Shown here: piece after piece, positions 1-10,694 of the stretch
Numbering within the stretch: position 1 is the first letter of the stretch
How the letters are laid out: every line of letters starts with the position of its first letter
Notes under the pieces: generated by a model
What the model saw: only the letters and a program-made list of their open reading frames with translations
The model's database searches: none
What the model was told of the DNA's origin: nothing
Source: Bilabrum cf. latius
Taxonomy: Eukaryota; Bigyra: Bicosoecida; Bigyra; Bicosoecida
NCBI GenBank assembly: GCA_965178125.1
Contig: OZ237740.1
Location: 1,444,613 to 1,508,612 of the forward strand
Direction: 5' to 3'
Length of the DNA stretch: 64,000 nucleotides
Position numbers and translations under genes: made by a program

Positions 1-1705
1 CGCTCTGCTGTAGCTAGGATCGATTCGTGCCAAGTGGCCGAGGGCACAGCTGGTGGCGTGCACGGCCACTGCCACGGCTGGTATCGCAGCCCAGATCGCC
101 GGGTGCCTTGGAATGCGGGCACCGCGGGTGGTAGCTAGCAGGAGGGACCGCTGCAACCTGCGCCTTGAAGTAAAGCGGAGATAGCGTGGATCCAGTGCGT
201 CGCTGCGGTAGGTGTGTCGTGAGGTGCTGGCGCTGGCTCTTCCAGGCGGGTGTGCACCTGTGAGAGGTGCACCTGTGAGAGGTGCCCTGCCACTGCCAGT
301 GGCTCGAGAGGCTTGCCAAGGACTCGTGTACTGTCTGACGAGGAGCGAGTGTGAGAGGGTGGCAGCTGCTCTCGGAGAACACTTAGGGTGTTCTGCAGTC
401 GCTTGCTACCACGCAGGGATGGGGGCAGAAGAACGGGCAGGCGCGGTGAGGGCCTTCGCGCAAGGCCAGGTGAGGGTGGTCGTGGGCACGGTGGCGTTCT
501 CCATGGGCATCGACCACAGAGCCGTTCGGTTTGTAGTTCACGCAGGGTGTCCGACGAGCCCTTTGGCCTACATGCAGGAGATAGGGAGGGCGGGCAGGGA
601 CGGGCAGCCGGCTTGCTGTGTGCTGCTGGCAGGAGAGGGTGACCTTGGGCGGGCTGTGGGGCATGCAGGTGCTGACGTGGACGAAAGCGAGGGCGGGCCG
701 GGATGGGAAGCCCGAGCGATTAGCAGGTACTGCGACTGCTCGTGCGTGTGCAGGCGAGTGCTGCTGCGAGAGCTAGCCGGGGTGGTTAGTCACGGGTTGC
801 GCACTCTAGAGGACGAGCCCTCGTCGAGGACAGCGGCTGCTGCGGCGGGCGTAGGGGGTTCATTGGCAGGACCTTTGCTGGAGGCAGTGCAGCTGGACGA
901 TGCTGGGCTGCTTGCTGCCGCCATGCAGAGGGACGCTCAGTCGTGGCCCGCCCGGGGATGCTGCGATGTGTGCGATGCGCTGCTGGCCCGCCGGGGGGAC
1001 GGGGCAGCGGTGTCGGGGCCACTTGCAGCCCGTGCATGCCTGGGTCCTGGTCCTGATGGTCCTGTTGAGGACTCTGCGGATGCCTGCGGCCCAACTGCGA
1101 GTGCGTGGGACGTAGTCGACATAGGCTCGTGCAAACGAGCGGTGGCATAGGCGCTAAAGGAGTCTGCAGACGTGTCCACCAAACCAGGCAGCCAGGCGCA
1201 TACACCGTGGGCTATCCGGCGACGGGCAGTGGAGCTCCTCGCTCTAGAGGCGGCGAGGGGCGGGGGCACTTCTCGCAGCAGTGTGACTAGTGTGACTGGC
1301 AATGGCCAAGCAGGTGGTATTGAGACTCATGTTCGGGACAAGGACAGCATGTTTGGCATCGAGGATGCCATCTACAGCCAGGCAGTAAGCATTCACGAGC
1401 CCAGCACTGGGATGTCCGCACAGGATGGCGTGCGGTTGGCGTACGATGCTCTTGTCCGGTCTGGGGAGTTGCAAGAGCACAGGGCGAGCTAGCCACTGGC
1501 AGGCGCATTGCCTCGGTGCCAGGCGGTGGCGGCACACGTGCTGCAGACTGATATTGGCGACAGGAAGGTGCAAGGGAAGATACACACCCAAGGGCGTAAA
1601 CAGGCGCATGGGGTGGAAACTCAGCATCTCATTTTGGTCCCTCGGCACATGCGGGCCACCGGCAGTGGTGTAAAACAAATGAGGGCAAGTGGCTGCTCGC
1701 GGTGA
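1..1705 (+). CDS. RecQ-family DNA helicase, 3' part (5' end outside window)
   Basis: ATP-dependent 3'-5' DNA helicase of the RecQ family, acting in DNA repair and recombination. The frame is open from base 2 to a TGA at 1703-1705 when UAG is read as Gln (UAGs at 11, 182, 209, 1148, 1490). Seen in order: helicase motif III (ACTATAT, about base 55), an R-D-R-C-N-L segment, the C-terminal helicase lobe with FSMGIDHRAVRFVVHAG, and motif VI (QEIGRAGRDGQ, about base 580). These are followed by a RecQ zinc-binding pattern, CVCRR...CCDVCDA, at about 735-980. The DEAD-box and Walker A half lies left of the window. The last 180 codons are low-complexity tail, assigned only by frame continuity. Family call is firm; orthology to a particular RecQ is not. 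Confidence 0.9.
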
Positions 1706-1805
1706 TCGAGCACAGCTCCGAGAACGGCACTGCCAGTGTGCACTAGACCTGCATGGGCAAAGCATGGGCAAAATCGACGCATAGTATGCTTGGACGTGTA
1801 CTACA

Positions 1806-2528
1806 TCAGCTGCACCACGCAGGGAGCTCCAGGAAACCGTCCTGGAACCCACCGGCTGCTTGCACGTCTATCTGTTGCAAAATGTCCCACGTCTATTTCT
1901 GCCAACCTGGCGACCGTGTCTCAAAATCGAGGCGCAGAAGAGCCCCACTATCTGGGTCCGTCCATGCGACTGGGCTGATAGTCATTGATCCCCCGCCTAA
2001 CTCGCACTGGCGCTGCACGCCCATTCGCCCGTCGTAAAAACTCCCGCCAAACCGGCTCGGCATGCGGGTAGGTGCGCTCCCAACCAGTTTACACTCGTCA
2101 ACAAGAAAATTCTAGGGCCAAAATGACGAATTGTACGGCAATGGGAGGAGCCTGCAACCAACAGTATCACTGGAAAGATCCACGAACGCGGCGGCCACCT
2201 TGCCTTGCCATGCCCAAAAAGTGTTCCAAGGAATGTCTGCTTTCGTCGCATTCAGGCGCCAAGCTGCGTATCCAACAGCATTCTCCTGCCTTGACGCAAC
2301 AAGGGGGCCATTCCAATCAAAGTAGTAGTTCCCGAATGAGAAATCAACGGCACCAGGCTGGACGTCATCGTGATGCTCCACAAGCGTGATTCTCCACATG
2401 AGGCTCTTTGGTAAAGCTGCAGGTTTTACAGTATTTCCGTACGCTAGCACTTGCAATATGAAAAGGAAGCACAAGGCATTGCAAACGCTCATTGCAGCGA
2501 AAAATGCTCCAGTTGCACTTGAGAGCAA
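1806..2528 (-). CDS. predicted secreted or membrane-anchored protein, unknown
   Basis: Single open frame of about 240 codons, ATG at 2528, TGA at 1806-1808, with UAG read as Gln at 2112-2114 and once more near 1895. The N-terminus has a hydrophobic stretch (residues about 5-28, including CNALCFLFILQVLAYG) consistent with a signal peptide or anchor. The rest is rich in Trp, aromatic residues and single Cys (for example FSFGNYYFDW and WNTFWAWQG), with possible N-glycosylation sites. I do not recognise a family. It starts only 29 bp downstream of the stop of the next minus-strand gene, so splicing with it or shared transcription is possible. Confidence 0.55.
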
Positions 2529-2557
2529 TACCTCTATTCACACGCAACCCCCGCCCG

Positions 2558-4732
2558 TCACAGATGTGCTCGTCTCTTGCGGAGCGTGGAGCCCATGAAC
2601 ACGTGCAGTTCTCTCAGTAGCAGGTGCGCGAGCCCGTCTCCTCGGGTGGGTCTTGGACGAACCCCCGAGGCAGCGCCCCTGGCCTCCGTCCCATCCACAA
2701 GATCGGCGCCCCGGCGCGGGTCGTGGCCCATGAGCGCCAGCACGGGCTCGGTGTGGTCAACGCCGGCCAGCGGCACGGCAGTTACACCGACAGTCCCGAC
2801 GAATCCATCGAAGCGCTTGCCTTGCATAAACGCCTGCGAGGCGCCGTGCCTGTCGATGCGCATGCGGGGAGGCACCGCCCTCTCAATGCCCCCATTGGCA
2901 CTCTCGATGCCCCCGCTGGCACTCTCGATGCCCCCGCTGGCACTCTCGATGCCCCCACTGGCACTCTCGATGCCCCCACTGGCACTCTCGCCGACCGTTG
3001 CACCCGGCCCGCCCGGCCCCTCATGCTTCCTCCTAGAATGCCCCCCACTGGTAGAGCCCCGGGGAGCCACTACCCCATCCCTGAGCTCCTGCAAAGCGGC
3101 GAGCAGATCCGCTGTGCTGGACGGGGGCACTACACCGTCGGCGGTGCCATGCAGCAGCAGCAGCGGAGGCATTCGGCCGAGAAGAGCGTGCCTGCCCGGC
3201 TCGGACAGGTGCACCGCCATGCGCTGTAGCTATCGCGCAGGCGACAGCCGAGCAAACCCAGCCTCCGTGCCTCCCATCGCGGGCGCCATGGGCGACACTC
3301 GCTCCACCCCCTTGAGCGAGAGCGGGCCCAGGGCCACTCTCCTCGAGGCTTCGTGTTGGAAGTGACGCTGCACGCAGTACACGCCCGACAGGCCCACCAC
3401 GCCCCGGATGCTCGCCAGGATCTGGTCCGCGGGCTCCTCGTGCGACCAAGGGGACCACGACGATCCGCCCGCTGCTGGTACTCCTCCGGTGGATTTGCCG
3501 GCATAGGGCGCCAAGGCAGCGGGGGCTGCTGGGGGGTGGTGCAAGGTGGAGGTGGTCGGCGCTTTGCGGGCGCCATTAGATGCAGGCGACAGCTCGGCTG
3601 CCATGCCCGCGCACTGCTCCCCTGCCGCGAGAGCAGCCAGCCGCAGAGCAAGCGTGGTGACCAGGTGGGCCCCTGCCGACTGCCCGAAGAGCACCACGCG
3701 GGAAACGTCGACGCAGGCCGGCACTGACGGCCGGTCGGCCGGGTGCGAGTTAAGTCGCAACTCCCGGTCAAACTGCGAGCCCAGCGCAGGCGCAGACCTC
3801 GAGTTGGCCCCTCGGAATGCATGCGACGCAAATGGATGCCCCTACAGCCGATTCGCCAGCAGGCGGCGGGCACGGGCGAGCGAGTGCATATGGCGGGTGG
3901 TGGGGTCGTGCACGGTTGCCTGCCCTTTGCTTGTCCGGCCCTGGTTTGAGTCTCCCGTGGCACTCGCTGCCACTGCCACTGAAGTCAATGGCTCCAAGTC
4001 GCTGCTGCCTACATTGGACGCGCGGGTTTCGGCCAAGCTCTAGCCCGGGTCGGCACCTTCCTGCCGCTGATGGGTTTTGTCCCACCTCTGCTCCTGCATG
4101 CGAGTCTCGCGGCGCATCCAGCAGAGCAGCCTTGCGATGTCGTCAGCCATGCCAGCCGCATCCGAGTGCGGATACACCCGGTACGACGGGACGAGCACTG
4201 CAGTTCCCAGCCTGTCTGCCAGTGTTCGGGCGAGCGACGCGTACTGCCAAGGCTCGCCGAACGCCCAGGCACCCCCGTGCACGTACACGAGTGCGGGAAT
4301 GCGACGCAAATCAGGAGGTTTCGCTCGTGACGGTGCCAGCCCAACCCCATCTCTCCTGACCGAAATTTCCGTTACATGCGCACGGTTCAGACGAAACCCA
4401 TAAGGGAGGTAGATATCAACTCTGTGCCGCGGATGCGGGCCGTAGCTGGCCCGAACCGCTGGGCCTGCAGCCAGGCACCGTGCCAATCTGCCAACAACGC
4501 GGGGGCGGCTCAAGCCTGCAAGCAGCTCGGTTATCCCAGCCAGTGGAAACATCCATGCATCAATGCTGGCCCTGAGCCCGATGCTTTGGTCCTGGAGTGG
4601 TTGGACCCCTTCTCGATCTGAGTGGCGAAGCAGGAGCCAAGATCTGGCGAATTGCCAAACTACCGCAGCAGACCCCAGGGATGCGCCTAGATGCCAGGCA
4701 TTGCGACCAACAAGATCAATGTACGAGCTCAT
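2558..4732 (-). CDS. alpha/beta hydrolase, isoprenylcysteine methylesterase-like
   Basis: Predicted serine esterase with the alpha/beta-hydrolase fold, 724 residues. It is one frame from ATG 4732 to TGA 2558-2560 across three UAG(Gln) codons at 4040, 3842 and 3230. Seen: oxyanion-hole motif VYVHGGAWAFG (about residue 145), nucleophile elbow FGQSAGAH (about 345), a GLSGVY segment typical of ICME/PCME esterases, and LLLLHGTADGVVPP (about 525) supplying the acid-residue region. A late His is probably in HLLLRELH. Known ICME proteins hydrolyse prenylcysteine methyl esters; substrate here is inferred. A 21-bp tandem repeat (SASGGIE units) interrupts the C-terminal third. An upstream in-frame ATG at 5032 would overlap the opposite gene, so 4732 is preferred. 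Confidence 0.82.
2880..2990. repeat. 21-bp in-frame tandem repeat, about five copies
   Basis: The unit reads ctggcactctcgatgccccc plus one base, with a few C/T and A/G differences between copies. It encodes the heptad SASGGIE inside the hydrolase gene on the minus strand. The 21-bp period keeps frame, so copy-number change would alter protein length without frameshift. Confidence 0.9.
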
Positions 4733-4844
4733 TTCCGCGCATGTTTTTGCGCTGATTGGGTTTTGCGTCCACCTCGAACGTTCCACCACGAGGTTCGCTG
4801 GACAGCGCAGACGCAAAACAAGCTGCTGATAGCGTATAATCATC
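4733..4844. promoter_or_regulatory. divergent intergenic region, hydrolase / TXNDC17-like
   Basis: The 112 bp between two start codons facing away from each other must hold both 5' ends. No TATA box or named motif stands out. Inference from layout only. Confidence 0.4.
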
Positions 4845-5261
4845 ATGGCATCTGTTGAAGGTGTAAAGCAGGAGAAGTTCGTTGTACTTGGCACATCTAA
4901 GTTCGACGAAACGCTTGAGTCTGCGCAGAAGGCAGCGAAGGAGAACGGTTCCAAGCTTTTCGTGTTTGCGTACGGTGCCGAAGGCGAGGATGGTAATTCA
5001 TGGTGCCCAGACTGCGTTGACGCCAAGCCCATTATTGAAGAGGGACTTGCAAAGGTATCGCATGCGGTCGTCTACGCGTCCTGCCCCAGGGACGAATACA
5101 AGAAAGGCGAAGAGTTTCCTTACAGGAGCCATAAAGCTGTAAAGCTTCAGGCTCTCCCACAACTGAATCGAATCTCTGTGGATACTTTGGAAAGCGAGGC
5201 CTCACTGGTTGAGAATGACTGTAAAGATGCAGGAAAGGTAGACGCTGTAATCGACGGATGA
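4845..5261 (+). CDS. TXNDC17: thioredoxin domain-containing protein 17 (TRP14-like)
   Basis: Cytosolic thioredoxin-fold disulfide reductase of the TXNDC17/TRP14 (DUF953) family, 138 residues, close to the usual size. The diagnostic active site WCPDCV is present at about residues 49-54, followed by the expected DAKPIIEEGL helix. The ATG at 4845 is followed directly by MASVEGVKQEKF; the stop is TGA. It contains no UAG codon, unlike most neighbours. Related proteins reduce small disulfides and protein persulfides using thioredoxin reductase; that role is inferred here. Confidence 0.9.
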   Translation: MASVEGVKQEKFVVLGTSKFDETLESAQKAAKENGSKLFVFAYGAEGEDGNSWCPDCVDAKPIIEEGLAKVSHAVVYASCPRDEYKKGEEFPYRSHKAVKLQALPQLNRISVDTLESEASLVENDCKDAGKVDAVIDG

Positions 5262-5362
5262 ATTGGCAGATCTACAGGCTGCCCCAAGCCAGTCGTAGAT
5301 CTTCCAGGACTGCCAGCGACTCTGGATTGATTCACTGCAAATAGAACGTCGATTAATTTCGG

Positions 5363-5821
5363 TCATCCTGTCATTCTTTCCGTGGCGATCAGCTACTGCG
5401 TTGCGTCTTGTGGCGCCTCGTCGCTAAACCGGAGCCGCTACTGCTTGCAGTGCGTGCGCTCGTCCTTGCTGAATACGGACTCAGGCTGCTTGTAAGCTTG
5501 CGAGACCAGAATGGACCTAACCCGCGCAAAAGACTCTCCTGTAGCCTCAGGGTGCATCCAGCAGCGTGCCAACGAGTTGGATTGACCAGACCACATCCGC
5601 CAGTGCGTCGCCGTCGTCGCGGGCCATGCAGGGTATCTCCACGCTCCGCAATAGTGGCGAATCGACTAGTTCAACAAGTTGCCAGTCGTGTCACCGCTCG
5701 TACTTCTAGTGGTTCTTGCGCGCTCCTCAAGCAGCCACCGCCACAGGCAGTCCACTAATGCACCCACCCAATGCAGCGTGGGCGCCGGAATAGCCCTGTT
5801 ATGCCTGGCCCATGTTTGATA
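5363..5821 (-). other. open frame in phase with, and directly after, the UGA of the 5822-6145 gene
   Basis: About 150 codons open on the minus strand between TGA 5822-5824 and TGA 5363-5365, with several in-frame UAGs. It has no early ATG (first Met far inside), so it would need UGA readthrough or an upstream exon. The 3' half looks protein-like (charged, with VRSILVSQAYKQPESVFSKD) but matches nothing I recognise. An overlapping plus-strand ORF (5408-5758) is also open, which is common in GC-rich DNA. The whole 5262-5821 gap otherwise shows nothing. Confidence 0.25.
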
Positions 5822-6145
5822 TCACTGTCTTCCATCTTTGCTAGAAGAAGATTTTCCACTGCTTTTTGCTAGGCCTGAGAGAATCGCAGCACCTGGGTCG
5901 TGGCTTGGAGCCTCATCCGAATAGGCCTGCTTGCCCTTCGGTCGTGATCGAATGAGGCCTGCGCGGTCAATCTTATTTCCATGTTCATCCACAAGCTGTA
6001 CCGAAGGAGGCCCAAAGATACGATTAACCACGGCCATGGCGAGCACCGCGCCAACCACGAAGACTGTCCCAACTGCAAACGCTCTAGCGATCATGTTGAG
6101 TGCTCCGACGGGCCGACCATGTTCGTCTGTAGGTAAACGGCTCAT
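5822..6145 (-). CDS. small single-pass membrane protein, unknown
   Basis: A 107-residue protein, ATG at 6145 and TGA at 5822-5824. One clear transmembrane segment (about residues 24-43, FAVGTVFVVGAVLAMAVVN) follows a short hydrophilic N-terminus. The tail is basic and ends Ser/Lys-rich (SSGKSSSSKDGRQ). Size and shape resemble small organelle or ER membrane proteins, but I see no family signature. Confidence 0.6.
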   Translation of the reverse strand: MSRLPTDEHGRPVGALNMIARAFAVGTVFVVGAVLAMAVVNRIFGPPSVQLVDEHGNKIDRAGLIRSRPKGKQAYSDEAPSHDPGAAILSGLAKSSGKSSSSKDGRQ

Positions 6146-6366
6146 CTATCCATCTTGCCGACCGTCCGGTGGCTTGAAATCGTTGGATTCGCTGCAGCAT
6201 CGGTGGCATGTGTGGATGCGGCGTCCAAAACTAGGAGCAGCTTTAGCTGCGAGGGCTTGCGACACAGCAGCTGGCAGTCTGCGAGATCTGCACGCTATGG
6301 CCCTAAGAGGTGGCAGATATGAACGCTATACCCGATACATAATCGTGTTACGAGCTCGTTTCTGTC
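6146..6366. promoter_or_regulatory. divergent intergenic region of two small membrane-protein genes
   Basis: About 220 bp between start codons on opposite strands. No recognisable motif. If the plus-strand gene starts at a later ATG (6406 or 6454), the region is correspondingly longer. Confidence 0.3.
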
Positions 6367-7251
6367 ATGGGTGCCGGGCTCCGAGTTGTGCTTTCGTCAA
6401 AGCAAATGATGGCGAACACTAGTCTAAGTTGGGGGTTTGGAACCAGTCTGAGAATGCGCTCACTGCGAATTTCGACCAGAATCTTGCGTTTCGGTATCAG
6501 ATGCCCAATCGGAGGTCGTTGGAAAGGCTCACAAGCTGGAGATACATCTGTCGTACCAACATCTGCCGGCAGCGGCGAACTAGAGCCCAAAAGTAGCGCA
6601 GTTGCTGATACTAATGCGACAGGCAGTGCAAGTTACTTGGCTCATTTGGACAAGCTTCGACGTAGAGACATTATTGCCACGCCATTCAAGTCAAAGGCAG
6701 AACAGCAAGAGTACACCTTCAAGGCTGCAACGCGCTTCTGGGGAGTCGTGAGAAGGTAAACCTGCCAATATGTATGACTGTTGCTGGCACATAATGTATT
6801 GCGCGGGGCTCCATTGACTTGCTTCATTTCACAGATCATTACTGGGGTGACCGTCTTGGTGGTGGGCACTGGTGTGATTGACGCTCTGCTGCCCCACGAC
6901 GGCCCACCGTTGCTTGGTATCGAGACAGTCAGCTAGATAACGCCAGAAGGTCTCCCGGAAGGCGAACTGCCACAGTCCGAGCACGACATGCGGCTGTACA
7001 CCCAGCAAGTGGTCGAGCACATCTAGGCTGCAGGCCACACCATGTCCCTGCGCGATAGAATGATCCTCAGGCGGCGGATGGCAGGGGAGGGCCGGCCCTC
7101 GCAGGATGTAGATACGCTGGCTAGGGAGTTGGATCGCCGAAGGGGCAGCATGCGCAGCACTTTGCCACTGGCCGCGTAGCCGTTGCCTATGCCTCGGGCC
7201 CGCAAAGCGGAAGGGGACACTCGAACTGGCCCCGGAGAGAAAAAACTTTGA
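6367..7251 (+). CDS. single-pass membrane protein with basic coiled tail, unknown
   Basis: Two exons, 6367-6747 and 6835-7251, joined in phase by an 87-bp intron (GTGAGA...ACAG). Splicing creates one continuous transmembrane helix from RFWGV plus ITGVTVLVVGTGVIDALL, which supports the intron. Exon 2 carries three UAG(Gln) codons and ends in TGA 7249-7251. The Arg/Ser-rich N-terminus could be a mitochondrial presequence. After the helix come an acidic stretch and an Arg-rich helix (MSLRDRMILRRRMAGEG). The start is uncertain: ATGs at 6367, 6406, 6409 and 6454 are all in frame. No family recognised. Confidence 0.6.
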
Positions 7252-7590
7252 AATGAGGATTAAGCAGCGGTGTCGCCTTGTTATGAGTCGGGCGGGCGTT
7301 CAACCGATGACGGGCACTGTATGGAGGGGCGTCCTGTCCACGCGAGGGAACCGGCAGCGCGGACGCTCCCAGCCCGACAGCGACCGTCCAGCCCGCCAAC
7401 AAACCCCGACGCCTGGTGCTAAAGCCAGCCAGCATGCTTTCGTACGCTGCTGCACGCACACCGTGCGTACTACATGCTGCCGACTAGGGGAGTGGATGGA
7501 CCATTGCTCCGGATCCACGGTCCCGGCCACCAGCAAACAAACTATTATTGTTTGCCGCATGGTTGGTCGGCAAGATTAGCATATCAGCTA
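7252..7590. other. 339-bp gap before ARV1
   Basis: Intergenic between two plus-strand genes. A minus-strand ORF (7187-7459) begins with ATG and has one weak hydrophobic stretch, but it overlaps the previous exon. An in-frame ATG at 7474 would extend ARV1 by 39 residues. Nothing else is visible. Confidence 0.35.
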
Positions 7591-9327
7591 ATGCAGTACC
7601 CATTGACCTGCGTTGAGTGCGGTGCGCCTGCAAAGAGCATTTACAGGGAGTACAGCAAGGGGAGGGATGGTAGAAACATCAAGCTCACACGCTGCAAGGA
7701 GTGTTTCCAATTGATCGACAAATACGTCGAACAAGACGGTGCTCTGATTTGTTTGGATCTAACGCTCCTGAGGACTGCCGCTTTCCGGCACTTTGTTTTC
7801 AACAGGGTCCCCTTTGCCAAAGGCATCACACCTTGGTTCTGTGCGATGACAGTTTTGCTTCTCTTCACATCGGTGTACATGAAAGTATACACACAAGCTG
7901 TGTATGAATTCAATGGAGGCCCGCTGCCTGCCCCGGCTCTTGGTTCCATCGTGACATCGTTTGATGGCATGCTTCCAAGCCAGCAGCACTTTGACGAGAG
8001 CTTCGAGCTGCTCCCGCAAGGACTACAGAAACCGACCACAATGCCAGCTGGCACATCTTTGGTACAGCTTTTGGCCCAGCGGTCCCAAACAAACGCAACT
8101 TCGTACGAGGACCCGCGCCGGGAGGTCGAACAGCACGATGCGAGCGGAGGAGCGAGCTCCGCACGCGACGATGGCTCCGCTAGCAGCACCGATTCGCCCT
8201 CTTGGATCTCAGCGATGTCGACTGGCATCGGACAGTTTGAGCCGGCCCACTCGTGGGATCAGCCCCATCCTGCAGACTGGCTGTGGGCTGCCGCCGGACT
8301 TGGCGAACCTCCCGATGCGCAGGACTCGCGGCGAGCATCCATCCCCGCCCGGCCGTGGACCCGCGTGCCTGCATTCTTCTTTGCAGCCCTGATAGAGAAC
8401 ACTGTATTCGCTCTCACCTGCCTGCTCGCTGCGCGCGGGCTGCAGCTCTCGCACACGGCGCCTGCCAACACGCTGCTGGTGGCGTGCGCTGGCGTGCTCC
8501 CGCTGCAGGGGCTGCTGCTCGATGCACCGCTGCAGCCAGAGGCTGCGCCGCCACAGCAGCCCAGCCATGCAGATCGTCGACGCGGCCGCGGGTCCTCTGG
8601 CGGTCCTCAGGGCCTCATGTCTGTGGTGGCTAGCAGGGTGTGGGCCGGCCTGCAGCCGTCTGCTAGTCGGGGTGCGGGGGGTGGCGGCAGCAGCAACGAA
8701 AGTGCCCCTGGCGAGCTTCCGATGGCCATGGCCCCGCGGGTGGCGCAGACAGGGAATCAGCTGGCGGGCTGGCTCCTCACGCAGTGGGCCAGGGCACAGT
8801 AGCGAGCTGAGGCCGTCGTGGTGAGGAGTGCCGGCCGGGTGGATGACGTGGTGGGGCCTGCTGCCGCCCTGGGCACTTCTAAGGGCGACTCAGTTCCGCA
8901 GACAGATCCAAACGACGAAGACCACGAGCAGGCTCGATCCAAGCCCATACACTCCGCCGTCCCAGCCGGCAGTAGCAGCCCCGGGCCCCAGTCCCGCCAC
9001 CAGGCCCTGCAGGACGACGGCCACGTGCACGTGGGTCTCTTCGGGCCCGTCCTGCCCGCCGTGGATGCCGCGCTGCTGGTCGGTCTCCTGACGTCCTCGA
9101 CGCCCCGGCTGCTGTCGCTCCTGTCCGTGGTGTGGGCCTATCCCGCTGGCTTCTTCGTGCTCGTGGCCATGCTGACTCGGGCTGGGAACATGGTGGCTGT
9201 CAAGGCCGTCCTGCGTTGTGGCTGGGATGCTTCGGCAGTGGTGGTGGCGGCTGGTATATCGGTGGAAATCGCCGTCCGGGTGTGGCTCTACACCGCTGGC
9301 ATAGTGTTCGATGTGTTGCTGGTGTGA
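7591..9327 (+). CDS. ARV1: ARV1 homologue, ER lipid/sterol homeostasis membrane protein
   Basis: ARV1 family ER membrane protein involved in sterol and GPI-precursor trafficking. The N-terminal ARV1 homology domain is plain: CVECGAPAKSIYREY, then LTRCKECFQLIDKYVEQDG and a D-L-T-L-L-R-TAAFRHFVFNR helix. The two C-x2-C pairs form the predicted zinc site. Several hydrophobic segments follow. The frame continues through UAG at 8800-8802 to TGA 9325-9327, giving 578 residues; beyond the UAG are three more hydrophobic helices, as ARV1 should have. It is long for the family because of Ser/Pro/Gly-rich cytosolic inserts (about 8080-8340 and 8540-9000). ATG 7591 is chosen because the Cys motif follows at once; 7474 is an alternative. 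Confidence 0.88.
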
Positions 9328-9410
9328 TCATGATGGTGCATTTTTGGTGCCATTGCAATGGTGCGCTGGTATGGGAGGTGGATTGCAGGCGATCGTCACG
9401 GGAACAGCGA

Positions 9411-10694
9411 TTATGCGAAGACGGGCGTCCAGGCAAACATTTCAGTCCTGTGCGGCATGGCCAGGAGCTCAATCCCCCGGTCATTGCGGTCCTTGACACC
9501 TGCATCCCGCTGCAGATGCGGCACAGCGCCGTGTTCCCCGTCCAGCAGCCCCTCTGGCACGCCTGCGGGTGCTCTCTCTAGAGCGAGCAGGTAGTCACGA
9601 GCCCGACTCGCCACCTCGGCCTGCTCCTGTGCGCTCCTAGAAGCAACCACCGACAGTGAGGTGATCCTGCGGGTGGCTGCCTCCAGCGAGAGCACCTCAG
9701 TCGTGCGCTGCAGCCACTCTGCTTGCCCTGGGATGTAGCCAGCCGGCATGTCGCCGGGCTGATACATGGCTGCAGCCACGGGAGAGGTCAGGTGCAGCGC
9801 GGGCTTAAACTTGCCGCTGTTCACAATGCGGCGCATCCACTCGAAGGACTGCTGCCGGGGCACATCTTCGGGGTACAGAGTGTCCACAAACGCCTCAAGC
9901 CGGCGCATGGCAGGGCTGGCCCGCCCGTCCCTGGTGTTCCACAGACACACGAACAGAGCTCCCGGTCGCAGACATGCGTGGATGGCCTCCAGATCAGCGG
10001 CCGAATCAAACCAGTGGAAAGCTTGCGCTGCCACCACCACGTCGGCTGCCGGGCGGCCGATCTCGCCCGCGCTGACTGGTAGAGCGGCCTCCAGTGCGCC
10101 GGGAGCCTCCTGCACAGATGCGCGGACGACTGAGCACTCGACCTGCGGCTGTCCACTGGCAGGGCCTCGAGTCTGCCCCCTTGCAGCGGCAGCGGCAGCG
10201 GCAGCGGTGGGGTCGATTGAGCTGCTGCTCACGGTGCTGACCCGGCGGGCTAGCGCGTGGAGAGCTGTACCCATCTCGGCGGGCTCGGTCGCGAGGTACC
10301 GAACCGCCCACCGGGCCGGATCTTCTCCTCGAGACGAGGCTGCCTCTGCCAGCGCACTGCTGGCCCCACCAGGGCCCGACCGTAGACCTGATTCAGTGAA
10401 CTTACCCGTCCCCGCGCCCAGCTCCAAAGCTGTGATAGTCCGGCGAGCACCTGGCGGTGATTCCTGGCTCTGTCCAGTGTTTCTTGTTGGCAGCTTGGCT
10501 TGAAGCACCCACTCCCAGAATGCGGATGTGGTGCGGGAGGTGTAGCTCGGTCGGCTTGAGTGGTACACGTTTGCGTCCTGGTACCCGTCAGCAGCTGCTG
10601 AATGCAACCATGCGGCCTTTTGCGGGCTTGACTGTGTCGAGAGGCGAATCCGGCGGCGAAGCAGGCTGCCCCAGCCACTCGTGAGTCGCATCAC
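9411..10694 (-). CDS. class I SAM-dependent methyltransferase
   Basis: A 427-residue methyltransferase, ATG 10694, TAA 9411-9413. SAM-binding motif I is ALELGAGTGKF (about residue 90) and the motif IV region is VVAAQAFHWFD (about 225), typical of the Methyltransf_11/TAM-type group. The C-terminus has HRTEMFAW shortly before the stop, matching the R-T-E-hydrophobic ending of related proteins, so UAA acts here as a true stop. The first 30 residues are Arg/Ser-rich and could be a mitochondrial targeting sequence. No in-frame UAG. Substrate unknown. Confidence 0.85.
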   Translation of the reverse strand: MMRLTSGWGSLLRRRIRLSTQSSPQKAAWLHSAAADGYQDANVYHSSRPSYTSRTTSAFWEWVLQAKLPTRNTGQSQESPPGARRTITALELGAGTGKFTESGLRSGPGGASSALAEAASSRGEDPARWAVRYLATEPAEMGTALHALARRVSTVSSSSIDPTAAAAAAAARGQTRGPASGQPQVECSVVRASVQEAPGALEAALPVSAGEIGRPAADVVVAAQAFHWFDSAADLEAIHACLRPGALFVCLWNTRDGRASPAMRRLEAFVDTLYPEDVPRQQSFEWMRRIVNSGKFKPALHLTSPVAAAMYQPGDMPAGYIPGQAEWLQRTTEVLSLEAATRRITSLSVVASRSAQEQAEVASRARDYLLALERAPAGVPEGLLDGEHGAVPHLQRDAGVKDRNDRGIELLAMPHRTEMFAWTPVFA

